Source: Hymenobacter sp. PAMC 26628 (GTDB taxonomy: Bacteria; Bacteroidota; Bacteroidia; Cytophagales; Hymenobacteraceae). From it: a DNA stretch of 64,000 bases. A program made the translations under genes and the position numbers. The DNA is taken from the NCBI RefSeq assembly GCF_001562275.1, contig NZ_CP014304.1, positions 682,001-746,000 on the forward strand, written 5' to 3'. Positions 18,512-26,778 of this stretch are shown in pieces. A model generated the notes under the pieces. The model saw only the letters and a list, made by a program, of their open reading frames with translations, was not told where the DNA came from and searched no databases. The stretch's first letter is position 1. Each line of letters begins with the position of its first letter.

Positions 18512-19957
18512 ATGAGAAAAAACTCGCTTTTTCGCTGCTTCCTAAGCGCCGTACTCGCCGGGGCCCCGGCCGCGGCCAGCCGGGCGCAGGCCCCGCCCGC
18601 GTTCACGCCCCAGGTGCAAGCCTTCATCAAGGTGAACGCGCCGGTGGTGGCCCTCACCGACGCCAAGGTCATCGACGGCACCGGGCGGCCGGCGCTGCTG
18701 CACCAAACTGTGCTGCTGCGCGGCGGCCGCATCGAGCAGGTGGGCCCCAGCAAAAAGGTGAAGGTGCCCGCCGGGGCCCAGGTGGTGAGCTGCGCTGGCA
18801 AAACGCTGATTCCCGGCCTGGTGATGCTGCACGAGCACCTGTACTACACCATGCCGGCGGGCGGGTTCTTCAACATCGCCCAGATGCCGTACTCGTTCCC
18901 GCGGCTGTACCTGGCGGGCGGGGCCACCACCATCCGCACGGCCGGCAGCATCGAGCCCCAAACCGACCTGGCCATTCAGCGGCTCATCGGTGAGGGCAAG
19001 TTCACCGGGCCCGACATGGACGTAACGGCGCCCTACATCGAGGAGCCGAGCATGGACATTCCGGCCCTGAACACCGTGAAGGGCCCCGAGGAAGCCGCCG
19101 CCGCCACCAAGTTCTGGGCCGACCGGGGCTGCACCTCGTTCAAAATGTACATGCACGCCACCCGCGCCGACCTGGCCGCCGTGGTGCGCGAGGCCCACCC
19201 GCGCCACCTCAAAATCACCGGCCACCTCTGCGCCCTCACCTACCGCGAGGCCGCCGACCTTGGCATTGACAACCTGGAGCACGGCTTCATGGCCAGCTCG
19301 GATTTTGTGCCCAACAAAACGCCCGACGTGGCCGACTACCCCGCCGCCCACCAGGCCCTGCAACGCCTGCCCGTGAACAGCCCCGCCATGGCGGACCTCA
19401 TCAAATTTCTTATCGGCAAGCACGTGGCCCTTACCTCCACGCTGCCCGTGTTCGAGCCCTACACCGGACGCGAAGTGGTGCTTGGCGGCGGCCTCGATGC
19501 CCTGATTCCGCAGCTGCAAGAGCGCGAAACCACCACGTGGCAGCAAAACCAGGGCAAGGACTCGGCCAGCGTGGCCCTCTTCAAAAAGGAGCAAGCCTGG
19601 GAAAAGCAGTTCTACGACGCTGGGGGCCTACTCGTGGCCGGCACCGACCCCACCGGCGCGGGCCGCACCATAGCTGGCTACGCCAACCGCCACGAAATCG
19701 AATTGCTAGTCGAAGGCGGCTTCACGCCGCTGCAAGCCATCAAAATCTGTACCCTCAACGGAGCCCGCTACCTGGGCCGCGAAAAGGAAATCGGTACCAT
19801 AGAAGCCGGCAAGCAGGCCGACTTGGTGCTGGTAAACGGCGACCCCGAGCAGGACATCCACCAACTCCGCCAGATGGAAATCGTGTTCAAGCACGGCGTC
19901 GGCTTCGACTCGCCCAAGCTCTTCGAATCGATGAAAGGCAAGGTGGGCCTGAACTAA
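18512..19957 (+). CDS. Secreted amidohydrolase family protein
   Basis: 481 residues from ATG 18512, with a signal peptide (MRKNSLFRCFLSAVLAG ... SRAQA). The small beta domain LTDAKVIDGTGRPALLHQTV leads to the metal motif GLVMLHEHLYYT (the HxH pair). Later come KITGHLCALTYREA (His), DNLEHGF (His), and AGTDPTGAGRTIAGYANRHE with the catalytic aspartate; the C-terminus is EAGKQADLVLVNGDPEQDI. This is the imidazolonepropionase-like/prolidase-type group found in the periplasm of Bacteroidota. The substrate is unknown; peptides or cyclic amides are plausible. The lysine position is not certain, so the metal mode is not assigned. Confidence 0.88.
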   Translation: MRKNSLFRCFLSAVLAGAPAAASRAQAPPAFTPQVQAFIKVNAPVVALTDAKVIDGTGRPALLHQTVLLRGGRIEQVGPSKKVKVPAGAQVVSCAGKTLIPGLVMLHEHLYYTMPAGGFFNIAQMPYSFPRLYLAGGATTIRTAGSIEPQTDLAIQRLIGEGKFTGPDMDVTAPYIEEPSMDIPALNTVKGPEEAAAATKFWADRGCTSFKMYMHATRADLAAVVREAHPRHLKITGHLCALTYREAADLGIDNLEHGFMASSDFVPNKTPDVADYPAAHQALQRLPVNSPAMADLIKFLIGKHVALTSTLPVFEPYTGREVVLGGGLDALIPQLQERETTTWQQNQGKDSASVALFKKEQAWEKQFYDAGGLLVAGTDPTGAGRTIAGYANRHEIELLVEGGFTPLQAIKICTLNGARYLGREKEIGTIEAGKQADLVLVNGDPEQDIHQLRQMEIVFKHGVGFDSPKLFESMKGKVGLN

Positions 19958-20066
19958 CCCGAGCCAAGCAGCCCGGACGCCACGAGCCCGCGCGTAGGGC
20001 CCCAGCCGAGCAGCAGCCCGTCCATCAGGGCGGGGCCCGGGTGCGGCACATTGGCCCAGCTACTGC

Positions 20067-21662
20067 TTAGGAGCTGCACGAGAGCGTGGCGCTGCCGGGC
20101 TTGTCGCGGGCCCAGTCGGGCCGCTTGGCGGCCAGCTCGTCGTGCGCAGGGTGTTCAGCAAACGGCGTTTTCAGTACTTCGAACAGCGTTTCGAGCCGGG
20201 ACAAGTCACCGGCTTCGGCGGCCTCAATGGCCCCTTGGGCGAGGTAATTGCGCAGTACGAACTTCGGGTTGGCACGCAGCATGTTGGCTCGCAAGGTTTC
20301 GCCGCTGGCCGGTTCCTGGCGGAGGCGGAGCGCGTAGCGCCGCAGCCATTGCCGCAGGAGCTGGTCTTCGCCGGGCACCACCGCGTAGGCCGCTACCGCC
20401 AGCAGCTCGTCGAATCGCTCGGTTTCGCGGCCGGGTTCGGCCACCAGGGCCGGGGCCAGGTGGGAGAGGTGCCGAAAAAAAACCGTCATGTCGATTTCCG
20501 GGCCAGCCAGGGCTTCGGGCAAATCCTGGGTCAGGGCGAGGTCTGCCTCGGGCGCCAAGGGCGTGAGGCCGAGCTTGCGCAGCATCAGCGCGTGCCGGGT
20601 GGCGGCCAGCGTGTCGGCGTACACGTCGAGGCCAGGGCGCAGGGCTTGCGCATCGTCGAGCAGTGGCGTGAGGGCCTGCGCCAGGGCCATCAGGTTCCAC
20701 AGGGCCACCCGGGGCTGCTGGCCGAAGGCGTAGCGCCGCGAGCCGAAGTCGGTGGTGTTGGGCGTCCAGTCGGGGTCGTAGGGCTCGAGCCAGCCGTAAG
20801 GGCCGTAGTCGATGGTAAGGCCGAGGATGGACATGTTATCGGTATTCAACACGCCGTGCACGAAGCCCACGCTCATCCAGTGCGCCACCAGCACGGCCGT
20901 GCGCTGGGCTATTTCCTCAAACCAGCGCACGTAAACCGCCGGCGATGGGGGCCCCAGCTCGGGGTAGTGGTGGTGAATGGTGTAGTCGGCCAGCGCGCGC
21001 AGGTTGTTCGTTTCGCTGTGGGCCGCCATTATTTGGAAGTTGCCGAACCGGATGAACGTGGGCGCCACCCGCGCCACAATGGCCCCCGGCTCAGGGGCGG
21101 CGTTGCCGTTGTAAAACATGTCGCGGACGACCGAATCGCCGGTGGCCACTAAGCTCAGGGCCCGCGTGGTGGGCACGCCGAGGTAGTGCATGGCCTCGCT
21201 GCACAGAAACTCGCGCAGCGACGAGCGCAGTACGGCCCGGCCGTCGGCGCGGCGCGAATACGGCGTGGGGCCCGCTCCCTTGAGCTGAATTTCCTGGCGC
21301 GAGCCGTCCGTGGCCGCCACCTGGCCCAGCGAAATGGCCCTCCCGTCGCCGAGCTGCCCCGCCCAGTTGCCGAACTGGTGCCCGCCGTAGCGCGCCGCAA
21401 AGGGCTTCATGCTGCCCGTGACCAGGTTGCCGGCCAGCGCGTCCACCGCGGGGCCCCGCTCGGCCGGTTTCGCCAGGCCCAGGTACGCGCCCAGCTCGGC
21501 TGACCACGCCAGCAGGTGTGGGTCGCGCACGGGCGTGGGTACCACCCGCGAGTAGCAATAGCCCGGCACTTGCCGGGGCCCCAGCAGGCCCGATGCTTCG
21601 CCGCGTAGCTCGTCTACGAAGGGGTTTTCAAAGGAAACTTGGGTTATCTGCGGGGCGCCCAT
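20067..21662 (-). CDS. selO: Protein adenylyltransferase SelO (YdiU family)
   Basis: 531 residues from ATG 21662, normal for SelO. This pseudokinase-like fold transfers AMP to protein hydroxyls. Conserved features are YSRVVPTPVRDPHLLAWS, YGGHQFGNWAGQLGDGRA (nucleotide loop), QLKGAGPTPYSRRADGRAVL, VHGVLNTDNMSILGLTIDYG (the catalytic Asn/Asp region) and FGSRRYAFGQQPRVALWNL. The C-terminus ends SCSS; the selenocysteine of animal SelO is not expected here. In E. coli the family protects against oxidative stress through glutaredoxin modification. The gene stands alone, flanked by two DUF72 paralogues at a distance. Confidence 0.95.
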   Translation of the reverse strand: MGAPQITQVSFENPFVDELRGEASGLLGPRQVPGYCYSRVVPTPVRDPHLLAWSAELGAYLGLAKPAERGPAVDALAGNLVTGSMKPFAARYGGHQFGNWAGQLGDGRAISLGQVAATDGSRQEIQLKGAGPTPYSRRADGRAVLRSSLREFLCSEAMHYLGVPTTRALSLVATGDSVVRDMFYNGNAAPEPGAIVARVAPTFIRFGNFQIMAAHSETNNLRALADYTIHHHYPELGPPSPAVYVRWFEEIAQRTAVLVAHWMSVGFVHGVLNTDNMSILGLTIDYGPYGWLEPYDPDWTPNTTDFGSRRYAFGQQPRVALWNLMALAQALTPLLDDAQALRPGLDVYADTLAATRHALMLRKLGLTPLAPEADLALTQDLPEALAGPEIDMTVFFRHLSHLAPALVAEPGRETERFDELLAVAAYAVVPGEDQLLRQWLRRYALRLRQEPASGETLRANMLRANPKFVLRNYLAQGAIEAAEAGDLSRLETLFEVLKTPFAEHPAHDELAAKRPDWARDKPGSATLSCSS

Positions 21663-21691
21663 ACGTACTGCTTGAATCGTGGAGAAGAAAC

Positions 21692-21739
21692 CAATTGATT
21701 ACTGCTGCGGTAGCAATGCTTCGACAAGCTCAGCATGAC
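21692..21739. repeat. Half copy of the 3989-4088 inverted-repeat element
   Basis: Aligns with 4038-4088: both read CAATTG..ATTACT, then ATGCTTCGAC and GCTCAGCATGAC. The matching left arm is absent. It lies in the gap between selO and the DUF72 gene at 21780. Confidence 0.65.
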
Positions 21740-21779
21740 CGCCTAAAATACTTTTTAGCCAACTCAATCACCCCTGGGC

Positions 21780-22520
21780 CTACTGGCCCAGCAGCGCCTG
21801 CATCTGCCGGGTGTTGTGCACACCCGCGGCCCCGATGCCGTTGTTGAAATACAGGTACACCTGCTGCACGTTTTTGGCCGCTTTTATTTCCGCCGCAATG
21901 CGGGCCAGGAACTCCGGGCTGTACGACGATTTATACAGTTCGGGCACGCCGTGGAAGCGGTAGTACAGCACGGCCGTGTTGGCCACTACCTCGTCGGGCA
22001 GCTCCAGGGGCGGCGGGTAGCTCTGCCCCGCGAAGGCAATGCCGTGCCGCGTGAGCAGCCGCTGCGGCTCGGCCTCCCACCAGCTCGGGTGCCGAAACTC
22101 CACCACGTTGGCAAACGCCGGGTTGAGGCTGTCGACCAAGCGCTGGGCCAGCTCGTCGCTGTATTCCGCCTTGGGTGGTAGCTGAAACAGCACGGGGCCC
22201 AGCTTCTCGCGCAGCCCCTCGCGCACGGTGCCGTAGAAATCGGCCAGGATGGGCTGGGCGTCGGCGTTGAATTTCTTGTAGTGCGTCACCTGGCGCGGCG
22301 CCTTCACGGCGAACCGGTAATCGGCGGGGCTCTGCGCGTACCAGGTTTCAAAGGCCTTCAGGGTCGGCATCCGGTAAAAGGTGACGTTCAGCTCCAGGGT
22401 GTTGAACTGCGAGCAGTAGTAGGCCAGCCACTTGCGCGGGGGCAGGTCGGGCGGGTAAAACGCGCCCTTCCAGTCGCGAAACGAAAAGCCGGAACAGCCG
22501 ATGTAGTAAGCGGGAGGCAT
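21780..22520 (-). CDS. DUF72 domain-containing protein (second copy)
   Basis: 246 residues from ATG 22520. It has the same TIM-barrel family landmarks as the protein at 16669: YYIGCSGFSFRDWKGAFYP, LELNVTFYRMP, KLGPVLFQLPP, VVEFRHPSWW, YYRFHGVPELY and YLYFNNGIGAAGVHNTRQM. The two differ at many positions, so this is an old duplication or separate acquisition rather than a recent repeat. The function of the family is not known. It lies upstream of selO in the same direction, with 117 bp between them that hold a repeat remnant. Confidence 0.92.
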   Translation of the reverse strand: MPPAYYIGCSGFSFRDWKGAFYPPDLPPRKWLAYYCSQFNTLELNVTFYRMPTLKAFETWYAQSPADYRFAVKAPRQVTHYKKFNADAQPILADFYGTVREGLREKLGPVLFQLPPKAEYSDELAQRLVDSLNPAFANVVEFRHPSWWEAEPQRLLTRHGIAFAGQSYPPPLELPDEVVANTAVLYYRFHGVPELYKSSYSPEFLARIAAEIKAAKNVQQVYLYFNNGIGAAGVHNTRQMQALLGQ

Positions 22521-22820
22521 GGCGAAGTCCTTAGTTGGGCCGGCCGGATTGGCCAGGCAGAAGTAGCTAAGAGTAGCGCCTTCATACGTGCCGCCGGGCC
22601 TAGGTGCCGTTTAGCCGGCGTCCACTCCAGCCTTTGTGAGCCGCATCGCCCGTAGGCGCGTTAAGCCAAGATTAGCACACGTTGGCAAACTGCTGTCCGC
22701 AACATTAAGGAAAACAATGCGGTATCAAGGTTCTCGCCCGATGGCCGCATTCGGTTCGCTACGGCGGCTTGCGAAGCCAGGGGCGAATAAATCCATCCAA
22801 CCACGTGTAAAATCTCCCTT
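22521..22820. other. Intergenic region between divergent genes
   Basis: 300 bp between a leftward DUF72 gene and a rightward NmrA-like gene. No open frame with family resemblance and no RNA gene seen. Confidence 0.5.
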
Positions 22821-23756
22821 GTGGCAGAGCAAATAACCGGCCCGCAAAGCATTCCGAACGCCGAACCAGCCCTCATCGTGCTGGCCGGCGCCACCGGCGA
22901 CCTCGGCTACCGCATCGCGCAGCACCTCCTGCAACGCGGCGCCCGCGTGCGGGCCCTGGTGCGCCCCGGCAACACCAAGCCCAAAGTCGAAACCCTGCGC
23001 CAACAAGGCGCCACCATCGTAGAAGTGGATTTCGACGACGTGGGGGCCCTAACCTACGCCTGCGTTGACGCCGCTTGCGTGGTGTCGGCCGTGTCGGGGC
23101 TGCGCGACGTGATGGTGGACCTGCAAACGAGGCTGCTCGACGCGGCCGTGGCCGCCGGCGTGCCCCGCTTTATCCCGTCCGACTACTCCATCGACTTCAC
23201 TAAGCTCCCCGCCGGCTCCAACCGCAACCTCGACCTGCGCCGTGAGTTCGGCCAGCGGCTCGACGGGGCCCCCATTCAGGCCACCTCCATCCTCAACGGC
23301 ATGTTCATGGACCTGCTGACCGGGCAGGCGCCGGTGGTCCTGTTCGGCATCCGGCGGGTGCTGTACTGGGGCAGCGCCGACCAGCCGCTCGACTTCACCG
23401 CCATCGCCGACACCGCCGCCTTCACGGCCTCCGCCGCCCTCGACGCCACCACGCCCCGCTACCTGCGCGTGGCCGGCGCCGTCGCCACCGTCCGCGACCT
23501 CCAGGCCGCCGCCACCGCCGTGACGGGCCGCCGCTTCCGCCGCCTGCGGGCCGGCAGCTTGTGGCTCCTGAAGCTGATGATTCGGGCGACGCGCCAACTC
23601 GCCCCGGCCCCCGATGAGGTGTTCCCGCCCTGGCAGGGCATGCAGTACCTGCACAACATGTTCACCGGGGCCCCCAAACTCGCGCCCCTCGACAACGCCC
23701 GCTACCCCGACATCCGGTGGACGCCGCTGCGCGAGGTGCTGGCCACGGCCAAGTAG
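22821..23756 (+). CDS. NmrA-like / isoflavone-reductase-like NAD(P)-binding protein
   Basis: 311 residues from GTG 22821. The Rossmann motif LIVLAGATGDLGYRIAQHLL (GxxGxxG form) is followed by ARVRALVRPGNTKPKVETLR and the second-strand acidic stretch. VPRFIPSDYSIDFTKLPAGS is characteristic of the NmrA/isoflavone reductase subgroup of extended short-chain dehydrogenases. It is either an NADP-dependent reductase or a redox-sensing regulator; members without the catalytic YxxxK, as here, are often regulators. It is next to no obvious pathway partner. Confidence 0.85.
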   Translation: MAEQITGPQSIPNAEPALIVLAGATGDLGYRIAQHLLQRGARVRALVRPGNTKPKVETLRQQGATIVEVDFDDVGALTYACVDAACVVSAVSGLRDVMVDLQTRLLDAAVAAGVPRFIPSDYSIDFTKLPAGSNRNLDLRREFGQRLDGAPIQATSILNGMFMDLLTGQAPVVLFGIRRVLYWGSADQPLDFTAIADTAAFTASAALDATTPRYLRVAGAVATVRDLQAAATAVTGRRFRRLRAGSLWLLKLMIRATRQLAPAPDEVFPPWQGMQYLHNMFTGAPKLAPLDNARYPDIRWTPLREVLATAK

Positions 23757-23904
23757 CGCGCCGGGGCCCCCAGCGGCGGGTTACTAAATTATGTGCTTGG
23801 CCAAACAAGGCGGTTTTGGCGTAAACGCGGGGCGCTTCGCTGCGTATAGACTTGCGCGGTGGCTACGCCGCCACCCACTTCCCACCCATATTCAGATTCC
23901 CAAT

Positions 23905-24177
23905 ATGAAAATTTCCCTGATCCTCGCCGCTGCCTTCGCTCTCACCGTAAGCGCCGCTTCCGCCCAGACCGTAGCCCCCGGTACCGCCCCCGGGGCCCAA
24001 ACCGGCAACCCGTCCAACATGCCCAGCGCCGGCTCTACCACCGACCAGCAGGCCCCTGACAGCAAGCGCATGAACAAAATGTCGGGCATGAGCAAGAGCG
24101 ACAAAAAGATGATGCGCAAAGACCGCAAAATGAAAATGAACTCCGACGGTTCGATGAAAACCAAAACTAAAATGTAG
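23905..24177 (+). CDS. Small secreted protein rich in Met and Lys
   Basis: 90 residues from ATG 23905 (the frame is open upstream, but MKISLILAAAFALTVSAASA is a clear signal peptide). The mature part is low complexity: a Gly/Thr/Pro/Ser linker, then KRMNKMSGMSKSDKKMMRKD and NSDGSMKTKTKM. It resembles in design the proteins at 54149 and 57311, which also combine a signal sequence with a C-terminal run of Lys/Met and DG motifs. Periplasmic or secreted; role unknown. A terminator follows. Confidence 0.7.
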   Translation: MKISLILAAAFALTVSAASAQTVAPGTAPGAQTGNPSNMPSAGSTTDQQAPDSKRMNKMSGMSKSDKKMMRKDRKMKMNSDGSMKTKTKM

Positions 24178-24229
24178 TTGCTGCTAGGGGCAGCCAGTCT
24201 CTCCCAGCGCCCTCGTTTTGATTACTGGA

Positions 24230-24266
24230 TGAGCCCCTGCCGATAATTGGCAGGGGCTCATTTTGT
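24230..24266 (+). terminator. Terminator after the small secreted protein gene
   Basis: Perfect stem TGAGCCCCTGCC / GGCAGGGGCTCA with a 7-nt loop, then TTTTGTT. Confidence 0.9.
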
Positions 24267-24311
24267 TAAGCGCCCGTGCTACCCCATAGCCGGAAAAGCA
24301 CTGCCGACTTG

Positions 24312-24821
24312 CTAACAATTATGCACAACCCCGCCAGTCTGCTGTACAGCGGCGTGCTCGCCGTGACAATCGTGGGGGCCCTGGCCGCGTACTTTTAGCC
24401 GCTGGTCAGTCCCGCGCCATGTTCGCCGCGGCGCCGGTGCAACTAGTTGTTCCGCCAGCACCACCCCGGGGCGGGCGGGCAGCAAAAACGCGTCGTCGAA
24501 GAGGCAGCTGTAGCCGGTAAAATCTTCGGTGAGCGGAAGCCATCGGTAGGGCACGCGCGGCGTCACCAGAAACAAGGTATTGGCGCCAACGTGCGGGGCC
24601 TGGCCGGCGCACTCCACCTGGCTGCGCCCGCGGCAGAGCGTGATTTTGTAGTATTCCCGCCGGCTAAACGTCATCGGGGCCGCCCTACGGAGGTCTGCCA
24701 ACGGGAACACGTTAAAATGCCCCACGCCTTGCCCCATGTCCGGCGGCGGCAACACGCCCACGGCGGACTCAGGGCCCGGGGCAAGCGCGTCGTAAAAAGC
24801 AGCAAGGGAGTTCGGTTTCAT
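24312..24821 (-). pseudogene. AraC-family regulator, N-terminal fragment
   Basis: The first 130 residues from ATG 24821 match the effector/cupin half of AraC-type regulators (MGQGVGHFNVFPLADLRRA, FSRREYYKITLCRGRSQVE, TLFLVTPRVPYRW, FTGYSCLFDDAFLLPAR). Homology stops near 24430. The remaining 40 codons read through unrelated DNA, antisense to a small open frame, and the helix-turn-helix DNA-binding domain is missing. A transcribed product could not act as a normal regulator. The break marks the left edge of the accessory region. Confidence 0.8.
24321..24398 (+). pseudogene. 26-codon start of a membrane protein gene (possible remnant)
   Basis: ATG 24321 to TAG 24398 encodes 25 residues with one hydrophobic helix (SGVLAVTIVGALAAYF). 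It looks like the first helix of a larger membrane protein and stops about 30 bp before the AraC homology is lost. Either a tiny membrane peptide or a gene start cut at the same junction. Confidence 0.35.
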
Positions 24822-24996
24822 ACGGGCAGTTGTACGAAGCGCGCGGGCGAGTAGGGATTCCCTGTTAATTTTGATGCAGGTCTATACCGTAGTTGGAATT
24901 AGCTGTTCTACCGTAGCTTACTGCTGCGCGTCAGGAACGCGAGAGTAATAGCTAAAGCAGCATTACTTCATAAATTCGTGCTTTATCATCCTCGCC

Positions 24997-25191
24997 ATGA
25001 CTTTCCGCCAACGCTACCAACAATTAGAAAACCCCGCTTTCGTAAAGCAAATGATGTTGCGCTCGGTGTACGGTACGATGGCGCTGGAAAACCAAACCGT
25101 GTCAATGGAACGCCTGGAGGCGCTCTACGAAAAAGTAGAAGCCGAGCGAATCGCGAAACCTACGCCGCAAACAGACGAAGTTGTGTGCTAA
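24997..25191 (+). CDS. Putative Fic inhibitor / antitoxin
   Basis: 64 residues from ATG 24997. It contains TMALENQTVSMERLEAL; TMALEN fits the (S/T)xxxE(G/N) inhibitory helix that blocks the ATP site of Fic proteins, found either in a separate antitoxin (class I) or at the N-terminus of the Fic protein itself (class II). Here it is a separate gene that faces the Fic gene and overlaps its 3' end by 32 bp. The usual class I order is antitoxin then toxin on one strand, so the layout is unusual. The assignment rests on this motif and the neighbour. Confidence 0.6.
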   Translation: MTFRQRYQQLENPAFVKQMMLRSVYGTMALENQTVSMERLEALYEKVEAERIAKPTPQTDEVVC

Positions 25192-25741
25192 TTAATTGCT
25201 CCAGCGCCCGGTAATCGAGAGAATTCCCCGCTTTTATAGCGTGCAAATACACCTCCCGGCCTTCGCCAGCTGCCCGCTGGTACAATTCTACTTCTTGGTA
25301 GCCGTAGCGAAAGGCCAGAAAATTGGTGAGTAGTCGGGCGGTGCGGCCATTGCCATTCGTGAAGGGGTGGATAGCCACGAAGCGATGATGCGCATAGGCC
25401 AGCAAAGCTGCTAACTCGGCTTCGGTACGGGTCGACTGCTGCCGGTGCTGCACTTCCTCTGCAAACTGATACAGCAGGGTAGGGACTTGCTGAAAGGCCG
25501 GGGGCAGGAAGTCGCCGACGTTCGGATTGGAGCGTCGGTAGTGGCCCGCCCACTCGTACACCCGCCCAAATGCCACGCGGTGCAGGTCGAGCAGCAGCGC
25601 CACGGTAAATTCCGTTTCTTCGGGCAGGTCGTAAAGGTAGTTTTCAGCCCGAATGAGGCCTTCTGCCTCCGCCTCATCCAGCAAGTGGCGGTCAGTTAAG
25701 CCCAGTAGGTTGTCCCCGGGTGCGTCGGTATAGTGGCCCAT
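25160..25741 (-). CDS. Fic family protein (candidate AMP-transferase toxin)
   Basis: 193 residues from ATG 25741. The catalytic loop is HPFTNGNGRTARLL near residue 125, matching HxFx(D/E)GNGRxxR except that Asn replaces the metal-binding Asp/Glu. Upstream are LLDLHRVAFGRVYEWAGHYR and a flap-like NPNVGDFLPP stretch typical of Fic/DOC. Canonical members AMPylate or phosphorylate target proteins. The Asn form occurs in some subfamilies and may change chemistry or lower activity. The convergent gene at 24997 carries an inhibitory-type motif. Cytoplasmic. Confidence 0.85.
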   Translation of the reverse strand: MGHYTDAPGDNLLGLTDRHLLDEAEAEGLIRAENYLYDLPEETEFTVALLLDLHRVAFGRVYEWAGHYRRSNPNVGDFLPPAFQQVPTLLYQFAEEVQHRQQSTRTEAELAALLAYAHHRFVAIHPFTNGNGRTARLLTNFLAFRYGYQEVELYQRAAGEGREVYLHAIKAGNSLDYRALEQLISTQLRLFAA

Positions 25742-25967
25742 CGGCCGCGAAAATACGCGCGAGTACTACCTTGATACTTCCTAGCGCCCGCCGCCGCGCC
25801 CAGCCACTGGGGCGGCTTTTGATACTCTGTTATCTTACATTCGTTACAATTCACCGGCCCGCGCCGAAGCTGCTGGGTGAAACAGGCGCTTCTGTTGGGC
25901 TGATATTCCGCCTGCCGTTGTATTGAGCGATGCGGGTGCCGCTGAAAAAACGGTAGCCTTTGTGTAG

Positions 25968-26777
25968 TTGCCCTGTTTTTATCGAGAGCTATTTTCAGAC
26001 GTATTTGTGACTACAGGGATATCAAAGCTAATTAGCTCACTAGTATTTAATGCTTTTGCGCATTACAACTTCAGTAATAGAATTGAATATGTAAAGCTCA
26101 GATTAAGGTGGTATATACCTCCTGAATTAGAGCGTGTAGTTGAAGAGTCAATTTATATAAGACAAACGTTCGTTTTATCGTTAAAAAATAGTTTAGATAG
26201 AAGAAGCTTTATCAAAAAAGGATTTGATGGAGAGAAATTACACTATTCTATTGTCGATGGATTAATGGGAGTAGATGTGTGCAAGTATCCAAATATAATT
26301 AGTGTAAGGTCAGTTGCTTTCCTTTCAGAGGGAAGTGTTGGATGTTGGCTTGGGCACTATTCAGTTTGGAAAAGGATTGTCAGTCAAAAAATTGAGTATT
26401 CAATGATTTTTGAGGATGATGTGATTCTGGCTAAAAGTTTTAATACCAAGTTAAATTCTGTATTAGAAAATGTGCCAAATGATTTTGACATATTATTTTT
26501 GAATTCAGGTAATAATTATTCTCATAATAAGCGTGTTATTATAAATAAACGGATTTTTATTCCATATCAAATTAGGAATGGGGCATACGGCTACATCGTT
26601 AGCTATAGCGGAGTGAAGAAGCTTTTGAATATGATTCCATCCGTGCAAGTGACACGAGGAGGGATAGATTCTGCAATTGGCTCATTAATTCGAGATAAGA
26701 GAATTCTTGCCTATCATTTGGATGAGCCACTTTGCTGGGTTGACTATTCGTTTTCAAGTTCTATCAAACTAAAATAA
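25968..26777 (+). CDS. Glycosyltransferase family 25 (LPS-type) protein
   Basis: 269 residues if started at TTG 25968; the true start is uncertain because no ATG occurs before residue 93, and GTG 26007 is an alternative. GT25 homology begins at about residue 67 with IRQTFVLSLKNSLDRRSFIK, continues with SEGSVGCWLGHYSVWKRI, and has the acidic metal site in YSMIFEDDVIL and the late segment NGAYGYIVSYSGVKKLL. Such enzymes add sugars to lipooligosaccharide or glycans. The gene is strongly AT-rich compared with its surroundings, which suggests recent transfer. It sits one base before the next gene, an operon arrangement. Confidence 0.8.
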   Translation: MPCFYRELFSDVFVTTGISKLISSLVFNAFAHYNFSNRIEYVKLRLRWYIPPELERVVEESIYIRQTFVLSLKNSLDRRSFIKKGFDGEKLHYSIVDGLMGVDVCKYPNIISVRSVAFLSEGSVGCWLGHYSVWKRIVSQKIEYSMIFEDDVILAKSFNTKLNSVLENVPNDFDILFLNSGNNYSHNKRVIINKRIFIPYQIRNGAYGYIVSYSGVKKLLNMIPSVQVTRGGIDSAIGSLIRDKRILAYHLDEPLCWVDYSFSSSIKLK

Positions 26778-26778
26778 T

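Noticed and set aside
15082..19957. A purine or allantoin degradation operon (NCS1 permease, Ldh2, amidohydrolase)
   Set aside because: The genes are on different strands, the permease is dead, and the amidohydrolase carries a signal peptide, unlike cytoplasmic allantoinase.
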